DNA of 64,000 nt from Selaginella moellendorffii. Its lineage: Eukaryota > Streptophyta > Lycopodiopsida > Selaginellales > Selaginellaceae. The stretch spans positions 1,630,317-1,694,316 of the forward strand of contig NW_003314262.1 of NCBI RefSeq assembly GCF_000143415.4, written 5' to 3'. Shown here piece by piece: positions 43,900 through 54,033 of this stretch (positions are counted from its first letter, which is position 1; each line of letters opens with the position of its first letter). Made by a program: the position numbers and the translations under genes. The notes beneath the pieces were generated by a model. It made no database searches, was not told the DNA's origin, and worked only from the letters and a program-made list of their open reading frames with translations.

Positions 43900-44808
43900 T
43901 TAAGAAGGCTCGGATATCGATTTCGAGTGTCCCAGCCGAAGTTCCAAGTCAAGCGCATTCGCCTCGCCGTCGACCACGATCAGTTTCATCCCGGACAGAT
44001 CAGGACACTTCATCATCACATTTCCATTCTCGTCTGGTGAAGGCTGGTTGAAGCTGACAGCAACCGCTAGTTTCTTTCGGAGGCTACCGGTCGAAGAGTC
44101 GCTGCCGCTGCTGGAATTCAGGGAGGCCAAGTTGTGGGACGGCGACGACGAAAGCGACGAGCTGTTGTTAGTGGTGCTCAAGGACACATTCGGTGGAGAC
44201 AGTGACAATTCGGGACCAGCAGCAGTGCTCGCAGCAATGACGGGATGAGGAGAAAAAATGGCAGCAGCGGCAGCAGCAGCAGCGGGCATTTGTTGTGGAT
44301 AGACGAAATTCGCAGCGTGGTCGGGATGCATATGTATAGGTGGCCGGTTTAGAGGATGGTGATACGGATACACCCAGCAAAATCCAAGCGCTGGTGGAGT
44401 GGAAGGAGCTCCAGAAGCTGACGAGTGATCGTTGGAGCTGGGAATGCTGGGAGCATTGCCGGCAGGATTGTTATTGCTGCCGGCTCCAACGCCACCGAGA
44501 GGGACAACAGGAACAGGAGCTACGCCGGCGGACGAGGAATTGGAGGCCGCCTTGGAGATCAAGCCGAGCTGGTTGGCGTATGCTCGCTCGCGACGATGGA
44601 CGTTCATGTGGCCGCCGAGAGCTTGGGCCGTCCGAAACTCCCTGGCGCAGAAGCTGCAAGAGTAGGAGCGTGGAGGCCACTGGCCGCTGCAGCTGGCGGC
44701 GTCCTCGGCGAAAGCTCTCACTTCCCAGGAATCGTCCTCCGCCGCCGCTGCTGTTGGAGCTCTCGAGTTCCATTGCTGCCGCGCCGAAGAAGCTCTCCAG
44801 TTGGCCAT
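43900..44808 (-). CDS. SUPERMAN-like C2H2 zinc-finger repressor
   Basis: Single exon, 302 aa from ATG at 44808 ([16 protein letters not shown]). One zinc finger at about residues 51-75: [20 protein letters not shown] then [12 protein letters not shown], Cys-x2-Cys-x12-His-x3-His with the plant QALGGH DNA-contact motif. [30 protein letters not shown] is typical of SUP, RBE and ZFP10/11. The long middle is rich in Ser, Pro, Ala and Asn (an eight-Ala run around residue 190). The C-terminus has LDLELRLG, an EAR motif that recruits TOPLESS-type co-repressors. Known members set floral organ boundaries and cell proliferation; in a spikemoss the role is presumably meristem or sporangium patterning (inference). 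A degenerate repeat lies upstream. Confidence 0.9.
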   Translation of the reverse strand: MANWRASSARQQWNSRAPTAAAAEDDSWEVRAFAEDAASCSGQWPPRSYSCSFCAREFRTAQALGGHMNVHRRERAYANQLGLISKAASNSSSAGVAPVPVVPLGGVGAGSNNNPAGNAPSIPSSNDHSSASGAPSTPPALGFCWVYPYHHPLNRPPIHMHPDHAANFVYPQQMPAAAAAAAAIFSPHPVIAASTAAGPELSLSPPNVSLSTTNNSSSLSSSPSHNLASLNSSSGSDSSTGSLRKKLAVAVSFNQPSPDENGNVMMKCPDLSGMKLIVVDGEANALDLELRLGHSKSISEPS

Positions 44809-44869
44809 GATCCCGGATGAGAAACTCTTGGGGGAAGTTCCAGTTTGGTGCTGCTGGAGTGAGAGCTCC

Positions 44870-45125
44870 CGCTCGCTGGAGTGGATCACAAACAGGACGA
44901 AGTGTGAGCTCCCTGCTCGCTGGAATGGATCACGAACAGGATGGATGGAAGTGCTACTCTGACAAACAGAATGGAGTGATCGCTGGACAGGATCGGATCA
45001 CATGACAGGATGGATCACGAGACAGGATGGAGCTGTGCTGCTAGCTACGATTGCAAACCACGCAGACAGGATGGATTTGGTGGTGCTGGCTAGATCACAA
45101 ACAGGATAGATGGTTTGCTCCACAC
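44870..45125. repeat. Degenerate short tandem repeat upstream of the SUPERMAN-like gene
   Basis: At least seven copies of a motif near GGATCACxAACAGGATGGA occur over about 250 bp, with irregular spacing (for example 44882, 44927, 44995, 45005, 45060 and 45090). It lies 60-320 bp above the ATG, in the leader or promoter. Confidence 0.65.
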
Positions 45126-46240
45126 CACTCGAGCAGGGGAGAAAAGCTCACAGGGAAGGGGAAGAAGAGGATGGAAGGAAAAAGGAGAGAATTTTTTATA
45201 CGAGCAAGCACCGAGAAGATTATAAAACACTGCAGCCAAACAAGGGGGGAGCGAGCAAGGAGGAGATGAATACTTATACAAATCCGCTGGGTACCTACAC
45301 GGCAATAGTTTAGTAATTTGATAAGCGAGGGGGTAGGAGAAGGGCACGAGCGTGCAAAAGAGGGAGGCCTTTGGCACACAGCATTGACAAGCTTGGCTTT
45401 TCTCGCGCGACCAGCCGGGATATTCCACCGTGATCTCGCGCCAAAGTTCAAATTTCGAATTTGAATGGTCCGGGCGAATCGTGGCCGTCGGCTGTCCGCG
45501 AGAGAACAGGAAGGCCCAAAGGCTACTGTTTTTGTTGTTTGGCTATGAGAGTGGGATCTTGGGTCCTACAATTGCCGGCCGCGAGATCGTCTTATTCAGT
45601 GCCCCGTTTTGCGTCTCACGGGATGCTCTTGCTAGTGTTTTGATCTTGAGCGGTGTGTTTGATGTGGTGGAGTGGAGTGAGTGGCAGCTTTTGGAGGGGA
45701 TTGGGGAGGTTTCATTCTTCTTCTTCTTCTTGTGCTTCGTCTTTGCCACTTTGCGGGATGAGCAGTGTGTTGAGAGAGGTTATTTGAGAAGGGGCCAACA
45801 GTTTGTACTACTTAAGGTGCGTCACTCTAGCATTGTGTGCTGTTTGTTTCCAGTTGGACTGGGGGTTTTAAGATTCTTTGATGGCTTGTGGGGTGCTCGC
45901 AGCCAAAGTAGTAATGGGTCAATTTTGTTCTTGTTCTCAAGTTTCACTTTGACCCAAGATCATCATCGCTATTGTTTGTTTACGTTTTAAACTAAGATAA
46001 TACACTTTAAGCGCAAGAAATATTACTTAAGGATTTGTTTTCATCACTGCTAATCGCCCGATCCAATAGTTAGATGAGTCACTCGAGACCAAAGTGGTCA
46101 AAGTTGAGGCTCCAAGTGTATGTTGTAGCCGAAATAACATCGTTCATAATAAAAAATCTCTCAGTCATTGAGCCCCGAGGACAATCCCACGGAGCCTGTT
46201 CACATCACAAACAATAGAATCAGGAAGAGAGAGAGAGAGA
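45126..46240. other. Intergenic region, no gene recognised
   Basis: Promoter side of the SUPERMAN-like gene, then GC-balanced sequence with an open plus-strand stretch (45430-45990) rich in Phe/Leu/Ser without a family match; codon content looks random. A (GA)n run of about 19 bp lies at 46227-46243. Confidence 0.4.
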
Positions 46241-46246
46241 GAGCAC

Positions 46247-48010
46247 TTACTTGCACAATAGTGGCAGGTAAAGGTGACGTCCGTGCTCCTCGGTGAGAGA
46301 TCTCATGCTTGCAGTCCTCAGTTGAAGAACCTCAAATTCGTCAGCAGCACTGCTCCAAGGCAGGGTGTTGCCTCCCAGAATCTTGAGGCAGCAATTAAGC
46401 AAGCTTTCCTGGTCATGCACCACGTTGCTGGACCTCCCCTCACAAAAATAACAATCCGGGGACATCTCCCAGTTGGGGATTTTGGGCATCACGTCCAGGC
46501 CCGGCCAGGCCTTGTTCACTGCAGATACCAGGCTCGAAAATGGACGATCGCAGGCCAGGCCCCAGTCTATCAAGCTGTAGCCACCACCCTTGCAGCAGAT
46601 GTTTTCGAGACAAACGTCCCCGTGAATGACTCCTTTCGTGCCACTGGCCTCCAGAGCCTCATACAGCTGCTTGCTCATCTCATAAACGTCAGCCGGTGCA
46701 AACTCCCTCGAGAACAATTGCTTGGAGAGGGAATCACCAGCATCCTTGACAAGCATCGCCGGCCTGTTGGCACCTTCGATTGTCACCGGGAAAGCAGTGC
46801 CAGCACCGTCACCCAGCATGCCCTGGATATCATGTCTCTCTCCGTCTGGAACCACCTTTCCCAGCCTCCAGTAGGGAGCTCATCCGGTCCTGTCTACGTG
46901 CCTCAGAGTCTGGGCCAACTTTGAGCCACCACACTTCGCCTTCCCAAAAGACTTTCATAACCACAGATATTTTGTTGTTCCGGGTAGCTCCCACGACAGT
47001 TACCAGGATTTTCTTGAAGGGAGCGACTGTCTAGCTTACAGGGAAATACTCGTCGCTGACCCAGTAACCAGCCCTGGTCGTGAGTTTGACGCACCCGTAG
47101 TAGCCGTCCTTCATTTTGCTACGAGGACTTATCTTGGACGCATTGGTCACCACAATCCGATGAAGAGCAACATCAAAGCTGGTGACTCGAGGTCTACTGT
47201 GTAGCTATCCCCTAGTTTGAAATCCCCACCCGCGACTGGAAGCAGGGGCCCGTCGTAAGCTTTCATGCGTGCCCCGTATGCATGGATCTGCCTCACGCAC
47301 TGCACGTCCATGCCGTTCCGACAAGACCAAAGACTTCGTTTTGGAACGAGTAGAACGGCTCAGTTTTCGTTCTCTGCTTCCACAACAAGTTGCCAAGAAT
47401 CACCACCCTTGTGGTCATCACCCTTTGTCCTCAGCTCTATAGCAACCCATGTATCGCCGATTTTGAAGAAGCTGTTTGGCCTCCTGGAGTACCCGCCTTC
47501 AAAAATAGAGTCCTCAGCCCCTTTCAAACCCCATGTAATGTCAACGAGCACCCCTTGCACAGTAGCTATAGCTTTGGCAAGCGCCACGAACAGACTACGC
47601 TGCTGTCGATACAACTCAACCCCAATAACTTTTTTGTCAGATTCGTCTGTGACTACTTGAACCAGGCATTCCTTGGGAAGAGCGTCCAGGACGACGGCCT
47701 TCTTGCTTACCCAAAAGTTTTGAAAGCTGTCACATTCCATGTCCTGCCACCTTCTTACCAGATCGTGGTGAAGCTCCACAGTCTGCTGGTTATAGTCCGC
47801 CTAACCTTCCATGTTTGGAGGTGCTTGTATGAAGGGCACGAACACTTTGGCCTGTTTGAGGCAGTCGTCCCCTGCTCGGGCGAGCACGTCCTCCGTCATA
47901 GTCTGCGAGGAAGAGGAAGAGGTAGTAAGGTTGGCCTCTATCGCACGTCTCTCGTGTTCATACAGCAAAAGCCCAAGCTTGTTTAAGGCGCCTTTCCACT
48001 GCAGTGAATT
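46247..48010 (-). pseudogene. Broken composite gene: PD-(D/E)XK-like domain plus kinase-like domain
   Basis: Read from 48010 downward. First part (to about 47360): LNKLGLLLYEHERRAIEANL, AKVFVPFIQAPPN, VELHHDLVRRWQDME, then RRPNSFFKIGDTWVAIELRT, whose spacing resembles a PD-x(n)-ExK nuclease core with Asp to Asn and Lys to Arg changes. Second part (about 47280-46900): GGDFKLGDSYTVDLESP and WVSDEYFPVS, then KILVTVVGATRNNKISVVMK, resembling a kinase N-lobe. Third part (46855-46247): GVIHGDVCLENICC and YSLIDWGLACD, kinase-like catalytic loop (HGD-x5-N) and a D-W-G in place of D-F-G. At least three breaks are seen: a stop near 47800, a frameshift near 47190 and a stop near 47033. Some could be unrecognised introns. 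Fragments of the first part recur at 58950-59200 and about 49610-49660. Confidence 0.5.
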
Positions 48011-50057
48011 TATGAGCTACGTTGAGATTTTCATCAAAGAACTTACTATGAAGAAGCCTCAAAGCCCTAATACTGAAGTAAGATACTAAGAATATTTAAG
48101 TATATTTTAGAATTGTTCATGAAACAATTAAAAATATAATTAACTAATTTAATGGGACCAGTAAAACACAAGATTTTAACAACCGCAACAAGAAGATTAT
48201 CCAACCCTTAGATGTTTTTATTAATCAAGAACGAAAGTTAGAGTCCGACGCCATAAAGGCCAGGCTATAAATAACTAGTGGTTGTTTGGATTTTGCATGA
48301 CCTTTGAAAAAAAATTTATATGCAAACATTTTTTGTGGTGGTCCAAAAATAATATGCAATCACATACAACAATTCAAGCACGAATATATTTTTATTTTAC
48401 ATTTTTTTCCAGGCCATACCCTCCAAAACATACCATACAAGTGTCATATGCAACTGGAATTCCTCTTGCAACCAAAAACTTCTTCACAAACTCTAATTTA
48501 ATATTTTAATTTAATGGTAGTTTGATCAAAGATTTTAGGATACAAATATGTAAGATTGAAATATTCAAGAGTAGCTTCTAATTCAACAAAGATATCGCTT
48601 TAGCCAAATCTAATTAATCTGCCAAATGATGGGAATTGTGAAAAGAGAAGATTTATAGTGTGTTCTCAAACAGCAAGTGGCAAATGATCCCAGATGTGAA
48701 CAAAGTATAAAGTAAACTAATAAGTGAATCAATTTTATTATTTATTAGTAACATTGATTTTATCATATTTATATAAAAGTACAATATTACCTTTCCAAAT
48801 TGAAATCACATTTAACTAACATTGGCTGGGCAGTGGAGGGATGGTGGTGGCGGGCTAGGCTGAGCGGCCGTTGTGGCGTGGTGGCATGGTGGCATGGTGG
48901 CGGTGGCGTGCTTAGCGGTGTGGGCAGGGGTGCGGTGTGGCGCACTGCTAGCTAGCTGTGAAGCTCTCAAAAACACACCAGAAAAGTTTTTCCTTTCAAT
49001 TGTAACGCATGACCTCGATCCCAGGTGAGAGCAACTTTACCGTTTTTCACGTTGAGTCTCCTGGAAAAAAAACACGAGATTTAAGAAAATAGATCCAATT
49101 TTGAATAGCCTTACACTGGATAATCTTTAGATTTCCTGGAAATCTCAGCAAAAACTAGAGAGCAAAAATTGGCTTGGAGAGACTTACAAAGCGCTCTACT
49201 GACTCGAGCATAATCTACAGCTGCTCGAAAAATCACGAAAATTCACAGTAAAGTGTAGAAGAATAGTGTTTTACTCAAGAAAGACTCACTCAAGCAACCT
49301 TGATTGGATGTATCAGCAGCAGGCTCCATCGTCTCTAGCTTTACTACAGCCAGCATTGTCGAACTCACGAAATCCCAAAGTTCCAATCAATCAGTCGAAA
49401 CGTCACACACATCCTTACCGTGTTTCCCATCTTGACAAGCGCCAATCCGTCTGCCAACGACACAGCGTCTAGAAATCCACAAACAGGCGTCAGAACAAAT
49501 CAAATCCTGCCAGAATCACGAAAAGTCTTACTCGCTGAACAACACCTGCATAGTGGTCAAGCAAGTTACAGCCTAGAGTTGCTTAATTTTTATAATCCAC
49601 TTTTTACTCGGAGGATGACGGCCTTGTTGCTCACCCAAAAGTTATCAAGGCGCGATAGAAGGGTCTTCCTCATTATCCAGATCTATATGTTAAAAGGGAT
49701 ATACCATGAATATCCAAGTTTAAAAGAAATAATGTTTAAAATGTTATTAGCCTAATTCACTTTTTTTATTTTATAGATATAAGCTAACATCATTATAGTT
49801 ATCATAATACATAATTCAAAACGAAGATGATTCTTGTATATTCTCATCTGACACAACACTGTTAATACACAGAGAGCAAGGAAGTATGTTCCCCTCCTAG
49901 TGTATTCAATGATGCCAGGCCTCTCTAATTTACATACATTGCCTTTGCAAAGCCCTCACGGAGCTCCTGCCATGGCATTGGCGCATTTGGAGAATCCCTC
50001 CTCCCCTTGTCTCTAGGCAGCGACTAGCGAGCAAAGATCGAAGCTCCGCCTCGCGCC
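48011..50057. other. AT-rich intergenic stretch with a G-rich island
   Basis: No gene recognised. A G-rich strand at about 48826-48950 carries many GGTGG/GGCGG blocks, including a direct repeat of GTGGCATGGTGGC. At about 49605-49650 a short piece matches the kinase/nuclease composite gene (ACGGCCTT, then CTYACCCAAAAGTT as at 47695). The last 100 bp is the RABA5 leader. Confidence 0.5.
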
Positions 50058-51185
50058 ATGGGCCATGGCGGCAGCGATGGCGACGACTACCTCTTCAAGA
50101 TCGTCCTCATCGGCGATTCCGCGGTCGGCAAGTCGAATCTGCTCTCCAGGTACTCGCGCAATGAATTCCATCTCAACTCGCGCGCCACCATCGGCGTGGA
50201 GTTCCAGACGCAGAGCATGGTGATCGAAGGCAAGGAGGTCAAGGCCCAGATTTGGGACACCGCCGGCCAGGAGAGGTTTCGAGCTGTGACCTCGGCGTAC
50301 TACAGGGGCGCCGTGGGAGCGATGATCGTCTATGATATCAGCCAGAAGCAAACTTTCGAGAATGTGGAGCGATGGCTGGAAGAACTCCGAGGTAAGCTAC
50401 TCTGGATCGATTCATAGATCTATTCAATCAATCCTTTAGATCTCTTTCTTTGCATCCTTTTCCACGAACTCCACCATCACATCCATTCCTCTTTCCTTTG
50501 TCATTTCTTTGGTTGTGCGATCGTCCACTGTTCTCTAGGTAGCGAGTAAATTTTTTAGCTCTTGTGTCTTTGTCCTCTTTGCGGTCGTTGGAAGTCGCGG
50601 AAGATCCCACTGTTTTCTTTCTCTTTCTGTTTTCGTTGAACTTAGTTTGCTCTTCTCGAGGCGAGTTTTTCGAGGGTGTTTTTTTCCATTTTTATTTTTG
50701 GGAGCGTTTGAGTCCTTTTCTATATTTCGCAGTTTGTCAGATTCTTTCTTTGCTTCTGACGTGATCACGGGGAAAATGTCTGACTTTGAGTGTTTCAGTT
50801 TACTTTCTCTACCATTGCTTCAAACATCCACAAGTCTTTGATTCTATTTTGTTTTCTCGCAGTGTACTCTGACTTTAGCCTGGTCACGATGCTCGTCGGC
50901 AACAAGTCCGACCTCGAAAGCTTGCGCCAGGTTTCCATCGAGGAGGCCACCGATCTCGCCGAGAGAGAGGGCCTCTTCTTCATCGAGACCTCAGCGCTCG
51001 ACTCCACAAACGTGGCCGCCGCGTTCGAGACGGTGATCAAGGAGATCTTCGGCATGGTGAGCAAGAAAATCCTCTCCTCCGATTCCTCGAAGGCGCGGAC
51101 GCTCAGCGGCACCAAGAAACTCGGCCTCGAGAATGGAAACAGCTCCAAACCTCAAGACTCCGGCCTAAGCTGCTGTTCTTCCTGA
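50058..51185 (+). CDS. RABA5: Rab11-type small GTPase, RABA5 group
   Basis: Two exons, 50058-50391 and 50863-51185, with a 471-bp intron placed where other RABA genes have theirs; 218 aa. All G boxes are intact: [11 protein letters not shown] (P-loop), ATIGVEFQT (switch I), [20 protein letters not shown] (switch II with catalytic Gln), GNKSDL and ETSAL. The C-terminus ends LSCCSS, a double-Cys geranylgeranylation site. RABA proteins direct traffic from trans-Golgi and recycling endosomes to plasma membrane and cell plate. The closest resemblance is to RABA5 ([14 protein letters not shown], SRKxL/SKKIL region, CCSS end). The intron is unusually long for this window. Confidence 0.93.
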
Positions 51186-51647
51186 TCACGCACTTATTTA
51201 TATATACCAATATGCTATTTAGTAAATATTATCATCGACCTGTTATTTCAAAACAAGTTAGAGCTTTTCGACTGGCCAGCCTCTTTTTTAAATCCGGATC
51301 TATCGGGTTTAACATCTAAAGGTGTTGACTTGCCCTAACCCTAAGATTGGGTGTAATGGCACATGGGGAATAGCTTCTAGAAGCTGTCACGTGGTCTCAG
51401 ACAGGCCTTACGTTCGCTACTCTATTACACTAACACAGGAAATAATGTACGTGGCCAATGGCGGGACGAGATCGTGTAACCATACCACCAAGGTTTTTGT
51501 CGCGAGTACGGCACTGGCCAGTGGCTCATTGCGATTGGGCCCAATGGTACTATAAGTTTCTCAGGAACAGGGTGTGTGTCCCTTGTTCTCGCAAGGCTCT
51601 TTGGATCTCTGCTTCTTGTTCTTGCGACGCTCTTTCTTCTGCCTTTG
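51186..51647. other. Intergenic spacer between RABA5 and the F-box gene
   Basis: RABA5 3' end and F-box promoter. No gene or repeat seen. Confidence 0.5.
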
Positions 51648-52427
51648 ATGGCTGATTTCCAATCTCTCCCCGACGATCTCATCGTCGACAGCATTCTGTC
51701 CAAGATCAGGGACGCCAAGGCGCTGCTGCGCTGCTCGGCCGTGTCGCGGGACTGGCGGCGCTGGACGGCGCGCGTCCCGGCGCTGCATTTCGATTTCCCC
51801 AAGTCGTGGAAGCAGGATTGCGTGGTGAGGTCGCTCGACGCCGAGAAGATCGTCTGGGCGGCCATCTCCAGGGTCCAGGGCGGCGGCATCGGCGAGCTAT
51901 CGCTGCGATTCTCCCCCACGGAGCCATCGCTCGTGTGTCTGTGCGAGAATGCCGTCCAGCTATGGATCCAGCACGTTAGCGCCAGCGTCCGCGAGCTCAA
52001 GCTCAGCAACAAGGGCTGCGCCTTCTCGGATCTCCTCCTTTCTCTCTCCGGATGCCCCAGGCTCTCCTCCCTCTCGCTCGAGTTTGGATACTTCGATGGG
52101 ATCCCCCAGGGCTGCCGCTTCCCGGAGCTCAGGACATGCCGCTTCGCCAATGTGATCTTCCACGGCGACGATCTGGAGAGATTCGTGGCGTGCTGCCCGG
52201 CGCTGGAGGAGCTGACGATCGACGAGTGCTTCTCCACGCAGATCCCAGTCGTGACGCTGCGCAGCAAGTCCATCCGGGCGCTCGTCGTCGCCGACACGCG
52301 ATTCAATCGCCTGGCGCTGGAGACCGAGAGGCTGCGAGAGGTGTCGATCGCTCCTCCAAAGAGCTTTCCTGTGGATTTCCTCGGAAATCGTCCAGAAATC
52401 GCGAGCTGTGCCAATACCGACAACTAA
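51648..52427 (+). CDS. F-box/LRR-type protein
   Basis: Single exon, 259 aa from ATG at 51648. The F-box is at residues 4-45: SLPDDLIVDSILSKIRDAKA then LLRCSAVSRDWRRW, the LP-x-D/E-x(4)-I-L pattern that binds SKP1. The rest is made of degenerate leucine-rich repeats (VRELKLSNKGCAFSDLLLSL, RLSSLSLEFGYF, ALEELTIDECFS, IRALVVADTRF, RLREVSIAPP). It is the substrate adaptor of an SCF ubiquitin ligase; the substrate is unknown. It is shorter than most F-box/LRR proteins (about 400 aa), so it may be truncated at the 3' end; the stop follows FLGNRPEIASCANTDN without a cap. Confidence 0.8.
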   Translation: MADFQSLPDDLIVDSILSKIRDAKALLRCSAVSRDWRRWTARVPALHFDFPKSWKQDCVVRSLDAEKIVWAAISRVQGGGIGELSLRFSPTEPSLVCLCENAVQLWIQHVSASVRELKLSNKGCAFSDLLLSLSGCPRLSSLSLEFGYFDGIPQGCRFPELRTCRFANVIFHGDDLERFVACCPALEELTIDECFSTQIPVVTLRSKSIRALVVADTRFNRLALETERLREVSIAPPKSFPVDFLGNRPEIASCANTDN

Positions 52428-53850
52428 ACAGCGAAAGAAGCATATTCGATTTGACCAAGAACCTAAAAAGGATCCATTTTATGCCCTGGTATCATTAGTG
52501 TTATAGTAGAGGATAGAGAGCTCTCTTTCGAGCGGATTTAAGAGACGAGAAGCATTTGGGTTTCCTTTAAATCAAACTCTAGCTTTGCACTTCTATCGAA
52601 ATTCACTGTTTGGAACTCACAACTTGGTGAAGGAGAGTGTTCGATTGCAAGTCTTGTTGTTCCGGTCGATGTTGCAAACAATTTGGTCAGAGGTCAGCGC
52701 TGGCTTTTTCTTCGTTCTCTTAGATTTCTCGGTCTTTTCTTCGGCTGACTCTATCGTGGCCCGATCAAAAGCAGCAAGGCACGGAAAGAAGTTGTAAGGA
52801 ATAACTCTTCGAGAAAACCAGGCCAAGTATATGACTGGAAAAGTGAGATGGGGTAAACTTTGGTGTAGATTTCTAATTCTACAGTGTCGATTTCAGCAAT
52901 GCTGTTTTGATGAAGCACCTTCCCGGTGTCCTAACGAGCGTTGCAAAACGGACCCCGGTGTTTTGATGGTACCGCGCCACCAAAGTTTTTCTCCACAGAA
53001 GTTTGCGATGCTTTCCGCCTGGCAAGAACCAGAAGATTGTGGAGCGATGGCGATGCGTCATGGAGCATTTCGAGTAGATTCGTCACACCGCCAGCGTGAT
53101 GGCCTTCAAGTTCCATGTCAACTTCGACTCTGGATCAGTTGTGTAAGTGGTCCTTTCTTCCGTAGTTTTTTCTTCTTTGGTTTTCCGTTCTGGTTTCATG
53201 GTACTTTCAAAGCAGAGCATCCGGCAAGGCAGAGTGCTATCGAGCTCTTTCTTTCCAAGCACAGCAGGGCCCGTCGTCCACTTTCGCCAGGACTTCTCCC
53301 GAGAGCAAATGCAGGAGCTTCTGGCCGTGATCCGAGAGCTGCCGAGCGGAGGTCTGGAGTTCACCCCAGTGACTTGCGGTGGGCGATTCAGGCGCTTCCA
53401 GCAGTCGGGAGGGATTTGCAGCGGCAGTATAGCAACGATCGGTGGACGGGCAGCAACAACAACGACGATGGAAACAACCGAAGGGGCTGGCGTGGTCACG
53501 GAGACAACAACAACAGTGGAGACTGGAGAGAGGCACCCGTCCCTCGTCGCTGTGAGAGTGCTGCTTGCATTTCTCGGCTTTCCATCTGTCGTTTGCTTCG
53601 TCGCCACCACCGCAATGCTCGTGAGCTTGTAAGTTCTCCTCCTTGGCTCTTTGTGTTCTAGTTTCGTGAGCTTTGGCTTTCAGAAGAGCAGTGAGCAGTG
53701 ACAAATTTGTGGCGATTTGGACTTTTGCTTGGACAGGCAAGTTGGTGTTCTTGTTTTCTTTTGTTCGTTGAAAAAGTACAGCCAAGAAATTCTTCGTCCG
53801 AAAGCACGGAAGATTTCTGGCTTTGTTTTGGAATCCCGACATTGAACCTG
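52428..53850. other. Unassigned, partly repetitive sequence
   Basis: 52530-52990 matches 59355-59660 as a dispersed repeat. 53080-53630 has open plus-strand stretches, one with Asn/Gly/Trp-rich text (NNNDDGNNRRGWRGHGDNNN around 53455-53510) and one with HFRQDFSREQMQELLAVIRE, but no family is recognised and no consistent exon chain was found. Confidence 0.35.
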
Positions 53851-53859
53851 TAATGCTCG

Positions 53860-53923
53860 TTGACTAGTGTTGACTATTTTGACTCGAACGAATATTCGCC
53901 TGCCACGCGAGCCCTAAAGTCAA
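53860..53923. promoter_or_regulatory. W-box cluster upstream of the thioesterase gene
   Basis: TTGAC at 53860-53864, 53870-53874 and 53879-53883, spaced about 10 bp apart, plus an inverted copy (GTCAA) at 53919-53923. TTGAC is the core of WRKY binding sites; the cluster is 110-175 bp before the ATG at 54034. Confidence 0.5.
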
Positions 53924-54033
53924 CATTGCTTTACCGCCGCCTGTTTTGAATTGTGGAGAATATCCGCCCGTGACCTAAAAGGCTATGGCGGCAGGAGTAC
54001 TTCTTCACGGCATTGGCGTGAAGCTCCGCGTCC

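Noticed and set aside
45430-45990. 186-codon plus-strand frame as a gene
   Set aside because: Composition is Phe/Ser/Leu-rich without motif or splice context, and similar length can arise by chance in this T-rich sequence.
46274-46924. Plus-strand open frame opposite the kinase-like sequence
   Set aside because: No domain; the minus strand has the HGD-x5-N and DWG motifs.
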